NCBI GenBank assembly: GCA_964019155.1
Contig: OZ025240.1
Coordinates: 32,727,007-32,791,006 of the forward strand
From: Osedax fenrisi
Lineage: Eukaryota; Annelida; Polychaeta; Sabellida; Siboglinidae
Length of the DNA: 64,000 bases
Direction of reading: 5' to 3'
Under the pieces are notes generated by a model. That model worked only from the letters and a program-made list of their open reading frames with translations, made no database searches and was not told the origin of the DNA. Of the stretch, positions 51,680 to 64,000 are shown one piece after another; the first letter of the stretch is position 1; each line of letters starts with the position of its first letter. The position numbers were made by a program, and so were the translations under genes.

Positions 51680-53396
51680 TTGAAATCTGTAAAACTGGTC
51701 ACGAATAAAACACCTATATCAAGTTAATGTTACCATTTTATAATAATACAATATTAATATAACAAAAGATATGCTAAATTTGTTTAATAACATATTACAC
51801 AATTAATTTAATAATATGTTTAATATATATTTTGATTATATTCAAACAATCAAAAATAGCTATTTCCTATATCGTCCTATACAAAAATCGACGAATAAGG
51901 AATAAATAAGGAATAAATACCTGCCAATTATAATATTATACATGTAAATCTAAAAATATAGCGTGACATTTGGATTGGTAGAGAAAGAAAAGACTCGCTT
52001 GAACGATTCATTCCTCTTTATATAGCCGATGGTTATTCATGCGTGACGGCAGCTGTTGCGATATGCGTGTGTCGCACACGATCATATCACGTAGTCCTGA
52101 CAACGGAATGGTCCACTATCTATGAGGGGGGTATTATCACGATATCGGTAGAATTATATATAGTATATGTAACATCTAACGCGACTCCCCTTCTTAACCA
52201 TGCGATCGTACGAAGGGTGGGATAAATTGGTGGCCATAATTTAATCCGGTATCCTTACCATTCAATAATCAGCGCAGTTATACATAAGTCGGTATGAAAG
52301 CATGATTCAGACCGGAAGTAGATATGTAATGTGTCGCGTGGTTTACCTATATAGATTTCTATGTATGGATAGCTATATGTAGCCGATTTGAATCGCTATT
52401 GAAAATATTTCAAGTTCACTCGAGTTAACTAAATGTAGTGTACGTAGGGTATTGTGTACAATGTGTACAATGTATACAATTTACATAATGTACAGTGTAC
52501 ACTATCCATTGTATAGTGTACAGTAGGGGAGCCCGTTTTTGAAAGTTTTTCTCTCTCAGTTACAGTAGGTCATACATGTCATAATAAACATATTTGGAAA
52601 GTTTCATCACAAAATATGTAATATTGGTAAACGCGAAGTGTACTTTAATGAAGAAATATTTCATTTATTTTACAATGTAAATTTCTATAAATAGAAATGT
52701 TTTCTTATGTATTTTATATATTTGTGCAAGTGCGCGTTGTCATAAAAATTAAATATTTGGCAAGTACGTGTATAAATATATTATAATATTAATAAAGTAA
52801 AAAATTATTTAAAAATTTAAAATTAATTTAATTTTTTTTAATTTTTTAATTAATGTAATTTATTCGACTATTTTTTTGATAAATTATTTTAATTAAGGAT
52901 CAAACTTTGTTGTGAGCTTATAATTGATATTTACGAGGTATAATAAAAAAAAATATTTAATTTTCTGATAAAAAATTTGTTACGACTATTTTACCCCAAA
53001 ATTAATTTTTTGTTAAAATGCTCAATAAAAGTCATTTTTTGAATAAATATATGCTATTTTTATAACAATACTTATAATTTTATATTCATATAATGATGAT
53101 AGACATATATAAATATTTTATTTTTTTATTATTCCATTGCAAATATTTTTTTTAATTTAGACAAAATTTGAAAATTAAATTAAAATTTCCGCAGATCGAT
53201 TTAATTATTTAAAAAAAATATTTTAAAATATTTTTTAAGAAGGTTGATATACACTACATATGCTAATAAATTTGTCTTTCATATATCTGTAATTTACATT
53301 TTTTCATAAATTTTCAATGTAAATTCCTATTTATTTAATTTTTCATTATTACAAATATTGGATATATCATTTATAAAGATAATAAATAGTAGAGAT

Positions 53397-53400
<4 letters not shown>
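51680..53400. other. Intergenic, nothing recognised
   Basis: A 60-codon plus-strand frame at 52043-52225 has higher GC but no recognisable family or splice context. TGTACA-rich imperfect palindromes lie at 52455-52525. Confidence 0.5.
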
Positions 53401-53449
<49 letters not shown>

Positions 53450-54252
53450 CTCAGTATTCAAACAACCCGATAACGAGGTTAGCTGGGTATACCCGAGTAT
53501 AACCAAGGACATGTCCTTGGTATAACGCGACCTATATGCGCGAACTAGAAAGATAAGTAGCCTAAAGCTTAGCTGTCTGGTGAGTAATACTAGCGTTAGT
53601 CACTGTTTATGTAAATCTATAGAATACATACAGGCTTCCTCTTGTGTGAGTCACTGTATACATGTTCCAGCCATAAAGTGACTAGATGTCAATCAGTCTA
53701 CCAGTCAGAGTTATAGAGTAGACTGACGTATCACTGAATTTCGATAACAGAGGTCGTCATATCTGATTCAATGAAAAATGTATTAATCAAGATTGAAAAT
53801 TATTCTCAATTACTAATGCAACTGAGTTTTTTTTCGAATCCACATTTTAAAAATTCCATTCAAGTTTTAATGTTATTATTTAATATTACATAATTATATT
53901 TTATATATGAACAGTGTATATAACATATATATATATATACTTATTGTATACATAGAGTATCGATATAGGTATATAATAATAATTATTAACTTATGTTAAA
54001 TATATGTATGTGTGTTTCCTATATATTATATATTATCGATATAGGTAATAAATAATAAATAATAAATACCTATATCGATACTATATATTATATATGTGTA
54101 TGTTTACGTATATATATACATAGTATGTATGTATATTATGTGTTACATACTATATACAATTTTGAGATAATCGATTTTGCGATACATTGCGAAGATTTTC
54201 CTTCGGAAAATATTTTCTATATACGTATATATACGTTTATACGTAAATATAC

Positions 54253-54293
<41 letters not shown>

Positions 54294-54750
54294 AATATTA
54301 TAACAATTTGGTAAACAATGCAAAATATACTAATTTGGTAGACATTTTATAAAGATAGTTATTAAGCTGAACATTAATATATTAATTAATTATGAAATAC
54401 TCTGAATATATTTAATTATTTTTTCAAAATAAAGAATAATAAAAAACATATAAAAATAATGTCTATAGATATACCAAATAATATGGGTTAGGGATAAAAT
54501 ATAGTTAAAGGGATTAGGGATTAAAATATAGTTAAATATAATCTATACATTCACAATTTACAAAGTTGTATTTATAATTTATATATGAATACTATATTTG
54601 ATAGTATTATAATACTTATCTAGATGCTAACTAGGAATACACATGGGTGCTTATTATAATACTTACAGGCATACACTAATTGATATATTATTTATAAAAG
54701 TAGTGTATATATTATATAATATAAATACATATATATATATATATATATAT
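53450..54750. other. Intergenic with short palindromes
   Basis: Contains the perfect 20-bp palindrome ACCAAGGACATGTCCTTGGT (about 53502-53521), an inverted ATCGATATAGGT pair at about 53959-54080, and a GCGAAGATTTTCC motif at about 54190 related to the 26.7- and 34.2-kb MITEs. No gene seen. Confidence 0.55.
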
Positions 54751-54751
54751 A

Positions 54752-55064
54752 TTGTTATTGTTATTGTTATTTTTTATTTGGTGGAGTCCTTTCATCCCAT
54801 CCAGGAACTTAGATGAAGTTTTCACTTATAACCATATATATGGCTATAATGTCCCTTCGAAGCCGCTCTCATGTTAAGGCATCCATGGTTTTAACGAGAG
54901 CCGATCATTTATGTATACACATATATATAAGATCAATTCTAAATACTAAATTAAGACCCATTTTATAAAATTAATTAATGGTCCGGACGAGGCTCGAACC
55001 CTGTCCTATAGGACAGTATACCGCTTGTGTGTCTGACGCCTTAGACACTGAGCCACACAGGAAG
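54752..55064 (-). mobile_element. tRNA-derived SINE, full-length copy
   Basis: Same family as 40462-40755, including GGTGGAGTCCTTTCATCCC near the tail and the pol III head. Box B reads GGTTCGAGCC; box A is intact in TGGCTCAGTG. The tail is (TAACAA)n adjoining a (TA)n tract. It lies about 420 bp upstream of the proposed IL-17 first exon. Confidence 0.9.
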
Positions 55065-55481
55065 TTTTTTATATATGTATATATATACATATATTCGAAT
55101 ATCAATATACATACTAATAAGATTAATAGCTGATAAACTCAATATTTCCATGGATATATGTATAAATATACGTATACATAAATACTTTATTATATTTAAT
55201 TTTCCATTCATGTAAAACCTTATACTATTCATGTATACTATCGACCAATGAAAACGACATATTCGTGACATACCCTTGATTATATTACTACTCTGAGCTA
55301 AATACATACTATTCATTTTTTACTAACGCACGCAATATGTAAATTGTGTATTCAGTCATGCGTGTAAAACCTATATATACCCTGGTTAAATTACAATTCC
55401 AGACAATTATATCGTCAGTATCATACACTAATATTACGATATTAATATTTAATAACATACATATATTGATACACATTAGAT

Positions 55482-55584
55482 ATGAATACCAATCTACTTG
55501 TAAGTATACTCATATACAACTACTTTAATACATTTTACGACCTTTTATTTTTTATTAATTTAATTAATTTTATATACAACTACT

Positions 55585-55666
<82 letters not shown>

Positions 55667-57063
55667 GTATATAAATATATATCATAATATTTTAATTTTA
55701 AATTTAACTTTATATATATATATCATTAAAATTAGTTAATATACAGTATTATAATGTATATAATTAAAATATTATTATAATTGAATTGTATGGTTGTTAA
55801 TAGGTAATAGATATATTCATCCTATATTTATTAATACATACACTAACTAAATATTAACTCTAAATTCACCAGATGACCATTGTTGCTGTGGCGATTGTGA
55901 AAATATCACAACTAGAAAGTTTCAGAATAAATTCGGAAAAGTTGTTTGGACCAGGTATGATTTAAATATTATCTTTATATTTAACTAAATATCACCATTA
56001 ATACATATTTAATACTATATATTTATTTATTAATATAAATATATTGTTAAATTATAAATAAATTTTACAGTTATAGGTATACCTATATATTAATCCAATT
56101 GGATTTTGAATATTAAATTTTAAATTATAAATACGAATATTGGAAATATATATATAATATTCAAGTGAATATCTTACTCTATTTTTAGTTTAGATTTGCT
56201 AAATTAGATTCCTATCGATAATATTAATATATTTAAATGCGCGTCTTCAATATAACCCTAAATACATATTTAGACTATGGCGTTATACTAAATTAACCAC
56301 TACCATACCATTACCTTACCATTACCATACCATACGGTAACCTGCATGTATTACATAACAACACAATGCACACAGACCGACTAACGTTTAGAACAGCTAC
56401 CACTGAACACTCTCCTAGATCCGCATCTCTACACAGCCTTCGCCAAGAGCTAACTAAATGTCCGGCGAATCTTCTAGAACTAAAGAGGCAACACACGTAT
56501 GTGGTGGCTCACCCCACTTGCCCATGGTCAGTATACAGATAACTAGTAGTCGATAACATATTAATATGAAATCAAAACCTCACGTGATTATACTTATTCA
56601 ATAAGATTAATAAATATGTAATAATATGATATTGATGATGATCAATAGGTATTACGTAAGAAACGTAGACAGAGGTAGATACCCGTCCCGTATCTTGGAA
56701 GCCAGATGTAGATGTAGTACTTGTCTGACGGTCACCGGAAGGTCATCGCTACTCATGTGCAAAAGAGTTTATTCTAAAGTTTGTAGTCATATAGTATTAC
56801 ATTGTATTACTTAACAAAGTTTACATAATAAATATTGTACACCTATGCATATTTTTCCACTTTTCTATTATAATTATATTTATCATTAATTATATATGAT
56901 TAAATGATTCCTTTTCTACCAGGTTAATGTGTTATATAACGTGAGGATGCATAAGGGTAAGCTGCTAGGAACCAGGGGCTCAATGAGGGTGGCTAAAAGC
57001 TGCACATGCGTACTACCCAAGACTAAGAATGTCATGACGACTTTCCTTGACGGCGACTACTAA
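55482..57063 (+). CDS. Interleukin-17 family cytokine (five exons)
   Basis: Secreted cystine-knot cytokine of the IL-17 family. Exons 55873-55954, 56376-56526, 56649-56766 and 56923-57063 (TAA) join in phase. With a proposed 18-nt first exon 55482-55499 (ATG, then a GTAAGT donor) the product is 169 residues, a normal IL-17 size. The N-terminus MNTNLLMTIVAVAIV would be a signal peptide split by intron 1. Visible hallmarks: Cys62, the CPW motif at 82-84 whose Trp codon is created by the exon 3/4 splice, RYPSRILEARCRC at 94-106 with Cys104, Cys106 and Cys109, Cys121, and SCTC at 149-152. Eight cysteines sit in the last two thirds, as expected for the family. Exons 3-5 are GC-rich against very AT-rich introns. 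Exon 2 also has an open second frame with several cysteines, but only the chosen frame is phase-compatible with exon 3. Exons 3-5 are secure; exons 1-2 are probable. Orthology to a specific IL-17 cannot be assigned. Confidence 0.8.
55589..55658. repeat. (TA)n tract in IL-17 intron 1
   Basis: Pure TA repeats between the proposed signal-peptide exon and exon 2. Confidence 0.85.
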
Positions 57064-57756
57064 CTGTGAAAGTTGCTCGGTAGTTCAATTGTTCAATAAC
57101 AATGATGGAATATCCCACTATTTTATTTGGTTCACTTAAGTAATGTATTCATTGTAATCGATTAATGATCTCTTAATGTTATTTATTTTATTATTTTAAT
57201 TTACTGATAATCAGTATTATATTATTATTAATAAATATGAATATATATATATACTTATACGGCTAGTCTTTTTTATCATTTTTATATTATCGATAATATT
57301 CATTGATTACTCATTAACATATTTAAGATATATTATTGACTATCATTGGTTGATTATTATTTATGAAATGATACACATGTTATTTATTTAGACTTATTTT
57401 TATAACAAATTATAATATTATATTACGACTATTATAGTATTATAATGCAATATACCGAACCATTATATATTAAGACACAGGCACATAGTGATATACTACG
57501 CATGTATTGTATATTATTTATTTATTGTATACGATTTATTTATCGTATAACATTTATTTATTGTATATTTTAACAAATATAAACGCCGACTTGTATTCAA
57601 AACGTATCATCAGTGACTTATTGAAACATACTTTATTCAGCTAATATAAAATTAGAAATTCATAATGTATGATATACAATAAAAGGATATAATCCATTTA
57701 AAATGTTATTTAATTATTACACTTATATTTATCATTGATTATATATAATATTGGAA

Positions 57757-57814
<58 letters not shown>

Positions 57815-58249
57815 GTGGCTTGATGACACTTCGATATGATGATAGGGATATATAAGATATTATATAAAAAGAATACGAAAATAAAGTGAAAAAAATTCAA
57901 ATGTTATAAATAATAACTACTATACAATTGTAAATCCTACTTCTATTATCATTGTAAACTATAAGTTAACAATGTAACTATTATTAACCTATACTTTTAT
58001 CAAATTTGTAAATGTAAATATAACATCAACCATTTTTGAATCCATTTAAATATCAAATTTAATAAATAATCAAATACTCAAATTCAAATACGAAAGTAGG
58101 TGTATATATATATAGGTATACCTACTTTAGTATTTGATTATTACTTTACCTATAGGTATACCTATATAATATATAATATAAATATAATATAATATATATA
58201 TATTATAATAACTATATTTATAAATATATTATCATCATATGTGTGCAAA
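57064..58249. other. Downstream of IL-17, nothing recognised
   Basis: AT-rich with a (TA)n tract at 57762-57808 and an inverted AGGTATACCTA pair near 58110-58165. Confidence 0.6.
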
Positions 58250-58257
58250 GTATATAC

Positions 58258-58480
58258 TAGTGATGTAAATGATACCGAGCTTTTGATGCCGAGCCGAGAA
58301 TTTTGGATTTTAATGCCGACCCGAGACTTTCATTTTCGGAAAAAAAACGAGCCACTCTAGCCAAACGAGCCTGAGCCTAGCCGAGACTCTAACAAAACGA
58401 GCCCGAGCCGAATTGAGACTTTAGGTAACTGAGACTGATACTTCATCATGCTTTAGATTTGAGCATAATTTACATCACTA
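58258..58480. mobile_element. Short hAT-like MITE with CCGAGCC motifs
   Basis: TIRs TAGTGATGTAAAT and ATTTACATCACTA are perfect over 13 bp. Flanks GTATATAC (58250-58257) and GTATATAT (58481-58488) match at 7 of 8 positions. The 223-bp body repeats GAGCCGAG/CCGAGAC-like motifs. No coding capacity. Confidence 0.8.
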
Positions 58481-58540
<60 letters not shown>

Positions 58541-58960
58541 ATATATATATATATGTATATAGTATTTATTTCCCCGAAACTATAAATATAGACTAAATTG
58601 TTATCTATTGTAATACCTATTATCACTTAACAAACGTCCTTTGAATTAAGTTAAGTTAGAATTAATATAGCTCTTGGAAATATAACAATTGCTTATATAT
58701 TTAATAGTTTGCGTTTATTTATTCAGATATATCGAAGAATATAATATTAAGATATACACTTAATATATATATTAGTTTATTAATTATTTACTGAATATTT
58801 AATTAATATACAGAAGGATATTCAGAAGCTATACGTAGCTTATATTAAGAATATCCTTATAACAAAAATATTAAATATTTAATATATAATAATAATTATG
58901 AAATAAGAAAATGTAATAACAAAAATGGTGTAATACAAGATATTTATATCGAATATACAT

Positions 58961-58961
<1 letters not shown>

Positions 58962-59036
<75 letters not shown>

Positions 59037-59075
59037 GATAATAATAATAATAATAATAATAATAATCATAATATA
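58962..59075. repeat. (AAT)n tract, 3' tail of the 59-62 kb LINE
   Basis: AATAATAAT repeats with a few substitutions; on the element strand an (ATT)n 3' tail following about 80 bp of 3' UTR. Confidence 0.8.
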
Positions 59076-59156
59076 AATAATAATAGTGCGCATATTAATA
59101 CTACGTATGTACATATATTACAAAATATTATAAAAGATATGAATTTTTAATATAGA

Positions 59157-62156
59157 TTAGAGATTACATGATATTAAATATTTAATTTTTGAACAAAATT
59201 GGTTAAGTGTGGTTTGACTATTGTATGATTTTATTTGTATCGGTAGATTATTCCAGCAAATGGGTCCATAATAAGTTATATTAAACTTTTTTGCATTGGT
59301 ATTAACTAAAGGTATTTTAAATTTGTTATTATCGCGCATATTATAAGTAGTGTCTTGTAATTTAAATAAATTTATAATTGTTGTTGAAATTTGATAATTT
59401 TTAATCCTAAACATAATTTTACAGGCATTATAGAATATTATTTCTTTAAAAGTTAAAATGTGTTGTTCTTTGTAAATATTATCCACATTAGTTCTATTTT
59501 TTTGACGATATAATATTCTTATAGCTTTATTTTGGGCTATACTTATTTGTTTTGATGTTACATCATAATTATTCCCCCATATATGTGTACAATAAATAAG
59601 ATGGCAATGAAATACAGAATAATATATTAGTTTTAAAATATTGATGGGTACAATATTATTTAGTTTTCTTAGAATTGATAATCCATAATAAAGTTTAGAT
59701 TTAACCATATTAGTATGTAGTTTCCAATTCATGTTCGAATCAATAATTACACCAAGGAGTTTTATTGAGTTTTTTTGAATAATGACAATATTATTTAATA
59801 TAATAGATAATTTTGCTTTATTATTATTAAATATTAAATAGTTAGTTTTGCTTAAATTAATTGTCAATTTATTTAATGATAGCCATATATCAAGATTTGT
59901 TAAAGTTTTATTCATGGAATTTTCCATAGAATCAATATTATTTTCACGGAATATAATAGTAGTGTCATCAGCGAATAAAACAAAATGGCCTTGTGTTTTA
60001 ATATTGACTATGTCATTTATAAATATTAAAAATAATAGGGGACCGAGGACAGATCCTTGAGGGACACCAAACTTAATATTCTTTATTTTTGATTTAGACT
60101 TATTGAATATTACAAATTGATTTCTATTATTAAGAAAAGATATACATAATTTTAAAGCAACTCCTCTGAAACCATACTTCTCTAACTTATTTATTAATAG
60201 ATCATGACTGATGGAGTCGAATGCTTTCTTTAGATCTATAGATATAGCTGCACAATATTTCATTTTATTTGAAGCTATGGTTCCGGTTAGGTCAGTCAAT
60301 GCATCGGAAGTTGAAACGCCTTTTTTAAAACCAAATTGTGATTTATTAATTATTTTATTTTTTTCCATAAAATCTATATATCTAGATTTTAAGACTTTTT
60401 CTAAAATTTTTGAGAAAGATGATAATAGAGAAATTGGCCTAAAATTAGAAGGATCATCAATATTACCAGATTTATATTTAGTTACGACTTTAGCAGTTTT
60501 TAGACAATTAGGAAATATACCCTGTTGTATACATAGATTAATTAAATATGATAATATATTACTTATTGAAGAAATGATTTGAATAATTAGTTTAAATGAA
60601 AAGTTATGAGAATCAGTACTATTTGTTGGTTTACTTTTTTCAACAATATTAGTTATTTCAATTGGATTAGTGGTAGTAATAAATAATGAATTTGTATGAT
60701 TATTATGTATATAATTAGATGTATTATTGGTATTACAATTTTTTTCTGATTTAGAAGCTAACTTCTCACCTATGTTACAAAAATAATCATTAAATTGTTC
60801 ACACCGTTTATTATCTTCTATTACATTATGAACTATATTACCATTTTTGTTGTTATGTATAATAGTATTTATTTTATTCCATATCTGCTTAGGGTTGTTT
60901 CTGTTAGTAATAAAATATTGACTATAGTAATAGCGTTCAGCTTTATTTATGATTTTTGAAAGACAATTTTTATATTTTTTATAAATAGTTTCATTAGATA
61001 CAGAATGTTTTTTTTTTAAGTTTTGGTAAAGTTTATTTTTTTTAATTATACATTTTTTAAGGCCCTCTATTAGCCAAGGTTTATTTAAATAAGAATTTGT
61101 TGTATATATTTTTTTTTTAGAAAGGAATTTTTGTTTAGAGTTTTCTAAAGTAGAAATGAATAAGTCAAAAGCATGATGCGCATTATCTATTCTGTATAAA
61201 GATGACCAATTATAATTTAGAAGATAGAGCTTAAACTCGCTTATATTATTATGTGTCATATAATATATGAATTCATTATTTTTTTTAATAGAATTGTTAA
61301 ATTTATTTAATTTATAAATACAAAAAATGGGTAAATGGTCACTAATATCATTATATAATAAACCATTAGATATTGGTACATGATTATAATTTGTGTATAT
61401 GTTATCAATTAAGGTGGACGTTATATTAGTAATGCGTGAGGGTTTGGTTATTATTGGATGTAGACCTAATGAAATAAGTATATCAATGAAATGAGAGACT
61501 TTAGGACAAGTTATTTTTAATATATCAATGTTAAAGTCTCCGCAAAGAAATATTGTATTATCAGTAGAGAGTGTATTAAATCAATTATATATTTCATCTG
61601 AAAAATTAATGATATCAAATTCGGGGCATTTATATATACCACTTATTATAATATCTTTAGAATTGGGAATTATTAATTTAATGGTAACTATATCAAATTT
61701 ATTTGGTAATGTTGTACTGAGTGTATCAATAGTTATATATTTAAAAGATTTTTTAACGAATATTGAGGTACCTCCACCACGTTTATGATTTCTGGTTATA
61801 TGTATATTATTATAGTCTAATATAAAATATAGATCTTTATTATATTCATTTAACCATGTTTCACTTATAACTATTATATCAAATTTATGGTGTAAAGAAT
61901 ATAAATAATTAGTAATAGAATTAAAATTTTTTACCAGACTACGTGCGTTAAAGTGTATGATGGATATATTACTATTCGTGTGTATTTGGTTTGGTATATT
62001 ATCATAGTTACATTGATTATTTATACTATTATAAAGTTGTTTTTTATGATGATAAAGAATACTATCGCTAGAATTGAAATCATTATCGAGATTATCTAAA
62101 GTTTGTTTATATAAATTATTTTGAAATATATCTTTTCGTGAATTATCGGCATTCAT
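59157..62156 (-). mobile_element. Nearly intact APE-type LINE ORF2 (Jockey/CR1 superfamily) with one nonsense codon
   Basis: A single minus-strand frame runs 999 codons from the ATG at 62156 to the stop at 59157 and is interrupted once, by an in-frame TGA at 61583-61581. The N-terminal part is an APE endonuclease (IIHFNARSL, VISETWL, RGGG, then after the TGA CGDFNIDIL and SDHLP). The RT follows from 61259: NFRPIS (272-277 counting from 61259), DLKKAFD (342-348), GVPQGSVLGP (398-407), FADD (429-432), then a thumb and C-terminal domain ending with WNNLP. The 3' end is an (AAT)n tract at about 58962-59075. No ORF1 protein was recognised upstream; 62157 to about 62945 may be the 5' UTR. The TGA could be a mutation, a sequencing error or, less likely, read through. 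Confidence 0.93.
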
Positions 62157-63310
62157 AATTATTGGAAAAATAAATAATATGAGATTAATATAGAAACAAA
62201 ATGTATAAGATAAAAAATAAATAAATAAAGATATATGTTTATAATATACTCTGATGTAAGTTTTCAGATGTAATTCATTTTATGATATTTTATATCTATG
62301 ATGTGACTATCTAACGTTTAAATGTTCTATAATTGTATGCATCTATAGATGCATACTATAGTCTATATAATCAGTATAATCTCATTAATCTACTAGTATA
62401 GTTTTCTTATTATATGATATATTTCGTAGAGGATAACAATTACTATATAGAAACAAATTTTATAGTAATATTATAAATTAAAAAAAAAAAAAAAAAAAAA
62501 AAATTATATATAAATTTTTAAGAATTTAAAAAAATAATATATATGTACATAAGTTAATAGTAATAATAATATGAATTAAATAATAGTACGGGATAATAGT
62601 AATACGAATTGTGAGTGTAGATCTTTATATCAGGGAGAGTGGTCCTCCGATACAGCAGATGATCATAGATGCCGAGCCGTGTAAACAGAATGTCGTCGAG
62701 TATTCGCGTATATTCTGGCAGATTCACTTTGTATGTTCTTGTAAGTTCTTGTAAGTTCTTGTATGTTGTATTCAGTATTCGTATTCCAGATAGTACCACG
62801 TTTCAGATTGACTAAATGTATAAAAGGTAGAGCAGCAGGATGTATCCGTTAATGGTTAATAGTGGCTAACCTTATATTGAAGGTAGGTAGGTGACACTAC
62901 CTAAGGCGCGGCTCCCAGAGGATATCTCCGGGGTATGAAGATTATAGATCGTATGATATATTTTAATTATAATTACCGAGTATAAAAGTTAATTATAATT
63001 AATGAGTGTAAAATATAATTCTATAATCTTTGTGATTATTATTTATTTGTTTATTATTTATTTATTTATTTATTTTTTTTTTTTTTATTAAAACAAATCC
63101 TAAATATAATTGTATCTAAATAATAAATGAATATACATTAAAATGCGTTATACGCTACGATATATTTCAAACATGTAGGATAATAATATTTAATTAATAT
63201 TAATATTATATATACTATAAAAAATATATAAATACATACTTATTTTTATAGTAAAAATCTAATTAAAGGATATTTATTAGCGAAAGTAAATAAAGCGACT
63301 TTAATTTGGT

Positions 63311-63352
<42 letters not shown>

Positions 63353-63789
63353 TAAAATATAAGATTATTAGGAAACACTTTAACAATAAGGACGTCTTAT
63401 AAATAAATGGTATTAAGGGTGGAGGCGCGAGTTAAAATATGATTAATATTTTTATTTTAACAACAAATTTTTATTATATATTTGTATTATATACATGTTA
63501 CATTTAATTGTATATTTCGATATTGTATACAAATATTTTACAAAACAAATTTATATTTTTACATTAAGAATAGATTATAGATACATTCCATATAATTAAT
63601 AAACAAATCACGTATGTATATAACAAGATATCATTGATCTCAAACAGAAAATTTATAAATGTTATTTCTATAATCAGCTCTGTTTTTAAGACGTTATATT
63701 CTTGTATTTATTTTATATTATTCATTAATCATTTTTATAATACTTTATAACTATTATTAAACTATTACTATAAAAATAAATTTATATTC

Positions 63790-63853
<64 letters not shown>

Positions 63854-63931
63854 ATTTTATGATTATTTGTTTAAAAAAACTTTGAATGTCATTTTCTCAA
63901 TTTTCTATTTTTTCACTTAGTAACCTCATGT
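62157..63931. other. Probable LINE 5' UTR, then AT-rich sequence
   Basis: 62590-62945 is richer in GC than its surroundings and ends near GGTAGGTGACACTACC; it may be the LINE 5' UTR and promoter. A 26-bp A-run is at 62478-62503 and a T-run at about 63070-63086. The 81-codon minus-strand frame at 62554-62799 has no recognised homology. Confidence 0.4.
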
Positions 63932-64000
63932 AGGGGAAAGTAACCGAATACGGACAGTGCCCGAATACGGAGACTCTCAGTATCTCAGAAACTATAAATT
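63932..64000. mobile_element. Left end of a TIR element running off the window
   Basis: TAGGGGAAAGTAACCGAAT at 63932, then two GAATACGG motifs and CAGAAACT, the inverted counterpart of 47165-47210. Only the terminus is in the window. Confidence 0.55.

Noticed and set aside
52043..52225. 60-codon GC-richer frame as a gene
   Set aside because: No recognisable family, no convincing splice sites and no conserved-looking motif.
53502..53521. Palindrome ACCAAGGACATGTCCTTGGT as a p53-type response element
   Set aside because: The core fits one half-site, but no second half-site is adjacent and no gene is close by; a 20-bp palindrome alone is weak evidence.
55873..55954. Alternative frame of IL-17 exon 2 with a run of cysteines (DDHCCCGDC)
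   Set aside because: It ends in phase 2 and would have to skip the exon carrying CPW; the other frame starts with ATG, is hydrophobic and is phase-compatible with exon 3.
59848..60582. Plus-strand frames of 70 and 123 codons
   Set aside because: Antisense shadows of the LINE reverse transcriptase.
62554..62799. 81-codon minus-strand frame upstream of the LINE as ORF1
   Set aside because: No zinc knuckle, coiled coil or RRM-like pattern; ends in a run of tyrosines from TAATAG repeats.

Overview
The window is animal nuclear DNA: strongly AT-rich, packed with (TA)n tracts, split by spliceosomal introns and crowded with transposons. It holds four protein-coding genes that can be reconstructed by joining phase-consistent exons. 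An IL-17-type cytokine and a minor-spliceosome (U12) intron point to a metazoan. An IL-17 gene together with abundant LINEs and MITEs fits an invertebrate with IL-17s (lophotrochozoan or invertebrate deuterostome) better than an insect or nematode. No species call is made.

Layout. 1-15.2 kb has no recognised complete gene. It holds minisatellites, a tandem duplication, two inverted-repeat elements (3.2-4.4 kb, 5.57-6.10 kb), a 2.75-kb hAT-like element (9131-11885), and a 5'-truncated L2/CR1-type LINE on the minus strand (12341-15078). 15.2-44.2 kb is the gene block: ECHS1 (+, exons 15243-20639, first exon not found), PGLS (-, 27879-20712) and POLE2 (+, 28309-44167). ECHS1 and PGLS converge with 72 bp between stop codons. 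PGLS and POLE2 diverge from a 429-bp gap, which is probably a shared promoter. Introns are full of mobile DNA: three TTAA-bounded MITEs in a chain in ECHS1 intron 5, hAT-like MITEs in PGLS intron 1 and POLE2 intron 1, a 12-bp minisatellite filling POLE2 intron 6, an R2-like LINE in intron 7, and a tRNA-derived SINE in intron 9. 44.2-55.4 kb is gene-free and rich in MITEs, microsatellites and SINEs. 55.5-57.1 kb carries a five-exon IL-17-family gene. 59.0-62.2 kb is a nearly intact minus-strand LINE whose 999-codon frame is broken by one TGA. The right edge enters another TIR element.

Functions. ECHS1 (mitochondrial beta-oxidation), PGLS (oxidative pentose-phosphate pathway) and POLE2 (replicative polymerase epsilon subunit B) are housekeeping genes. 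The IL-17 gene encodes a secreted signalling protein. Apart from the shared promoter and shared 3' ends, nothing in the sequence links them functionally.

Most notable: an AT-AC U12-type intron in POLE2; T at intron position +3 in about half of the U2-type donors; exons alternating between AT-rich and GC-rich composition inside one gene; the chain of TTAA MITEs; and several hAT-like MITE families, each with its own subterminal repeat array.
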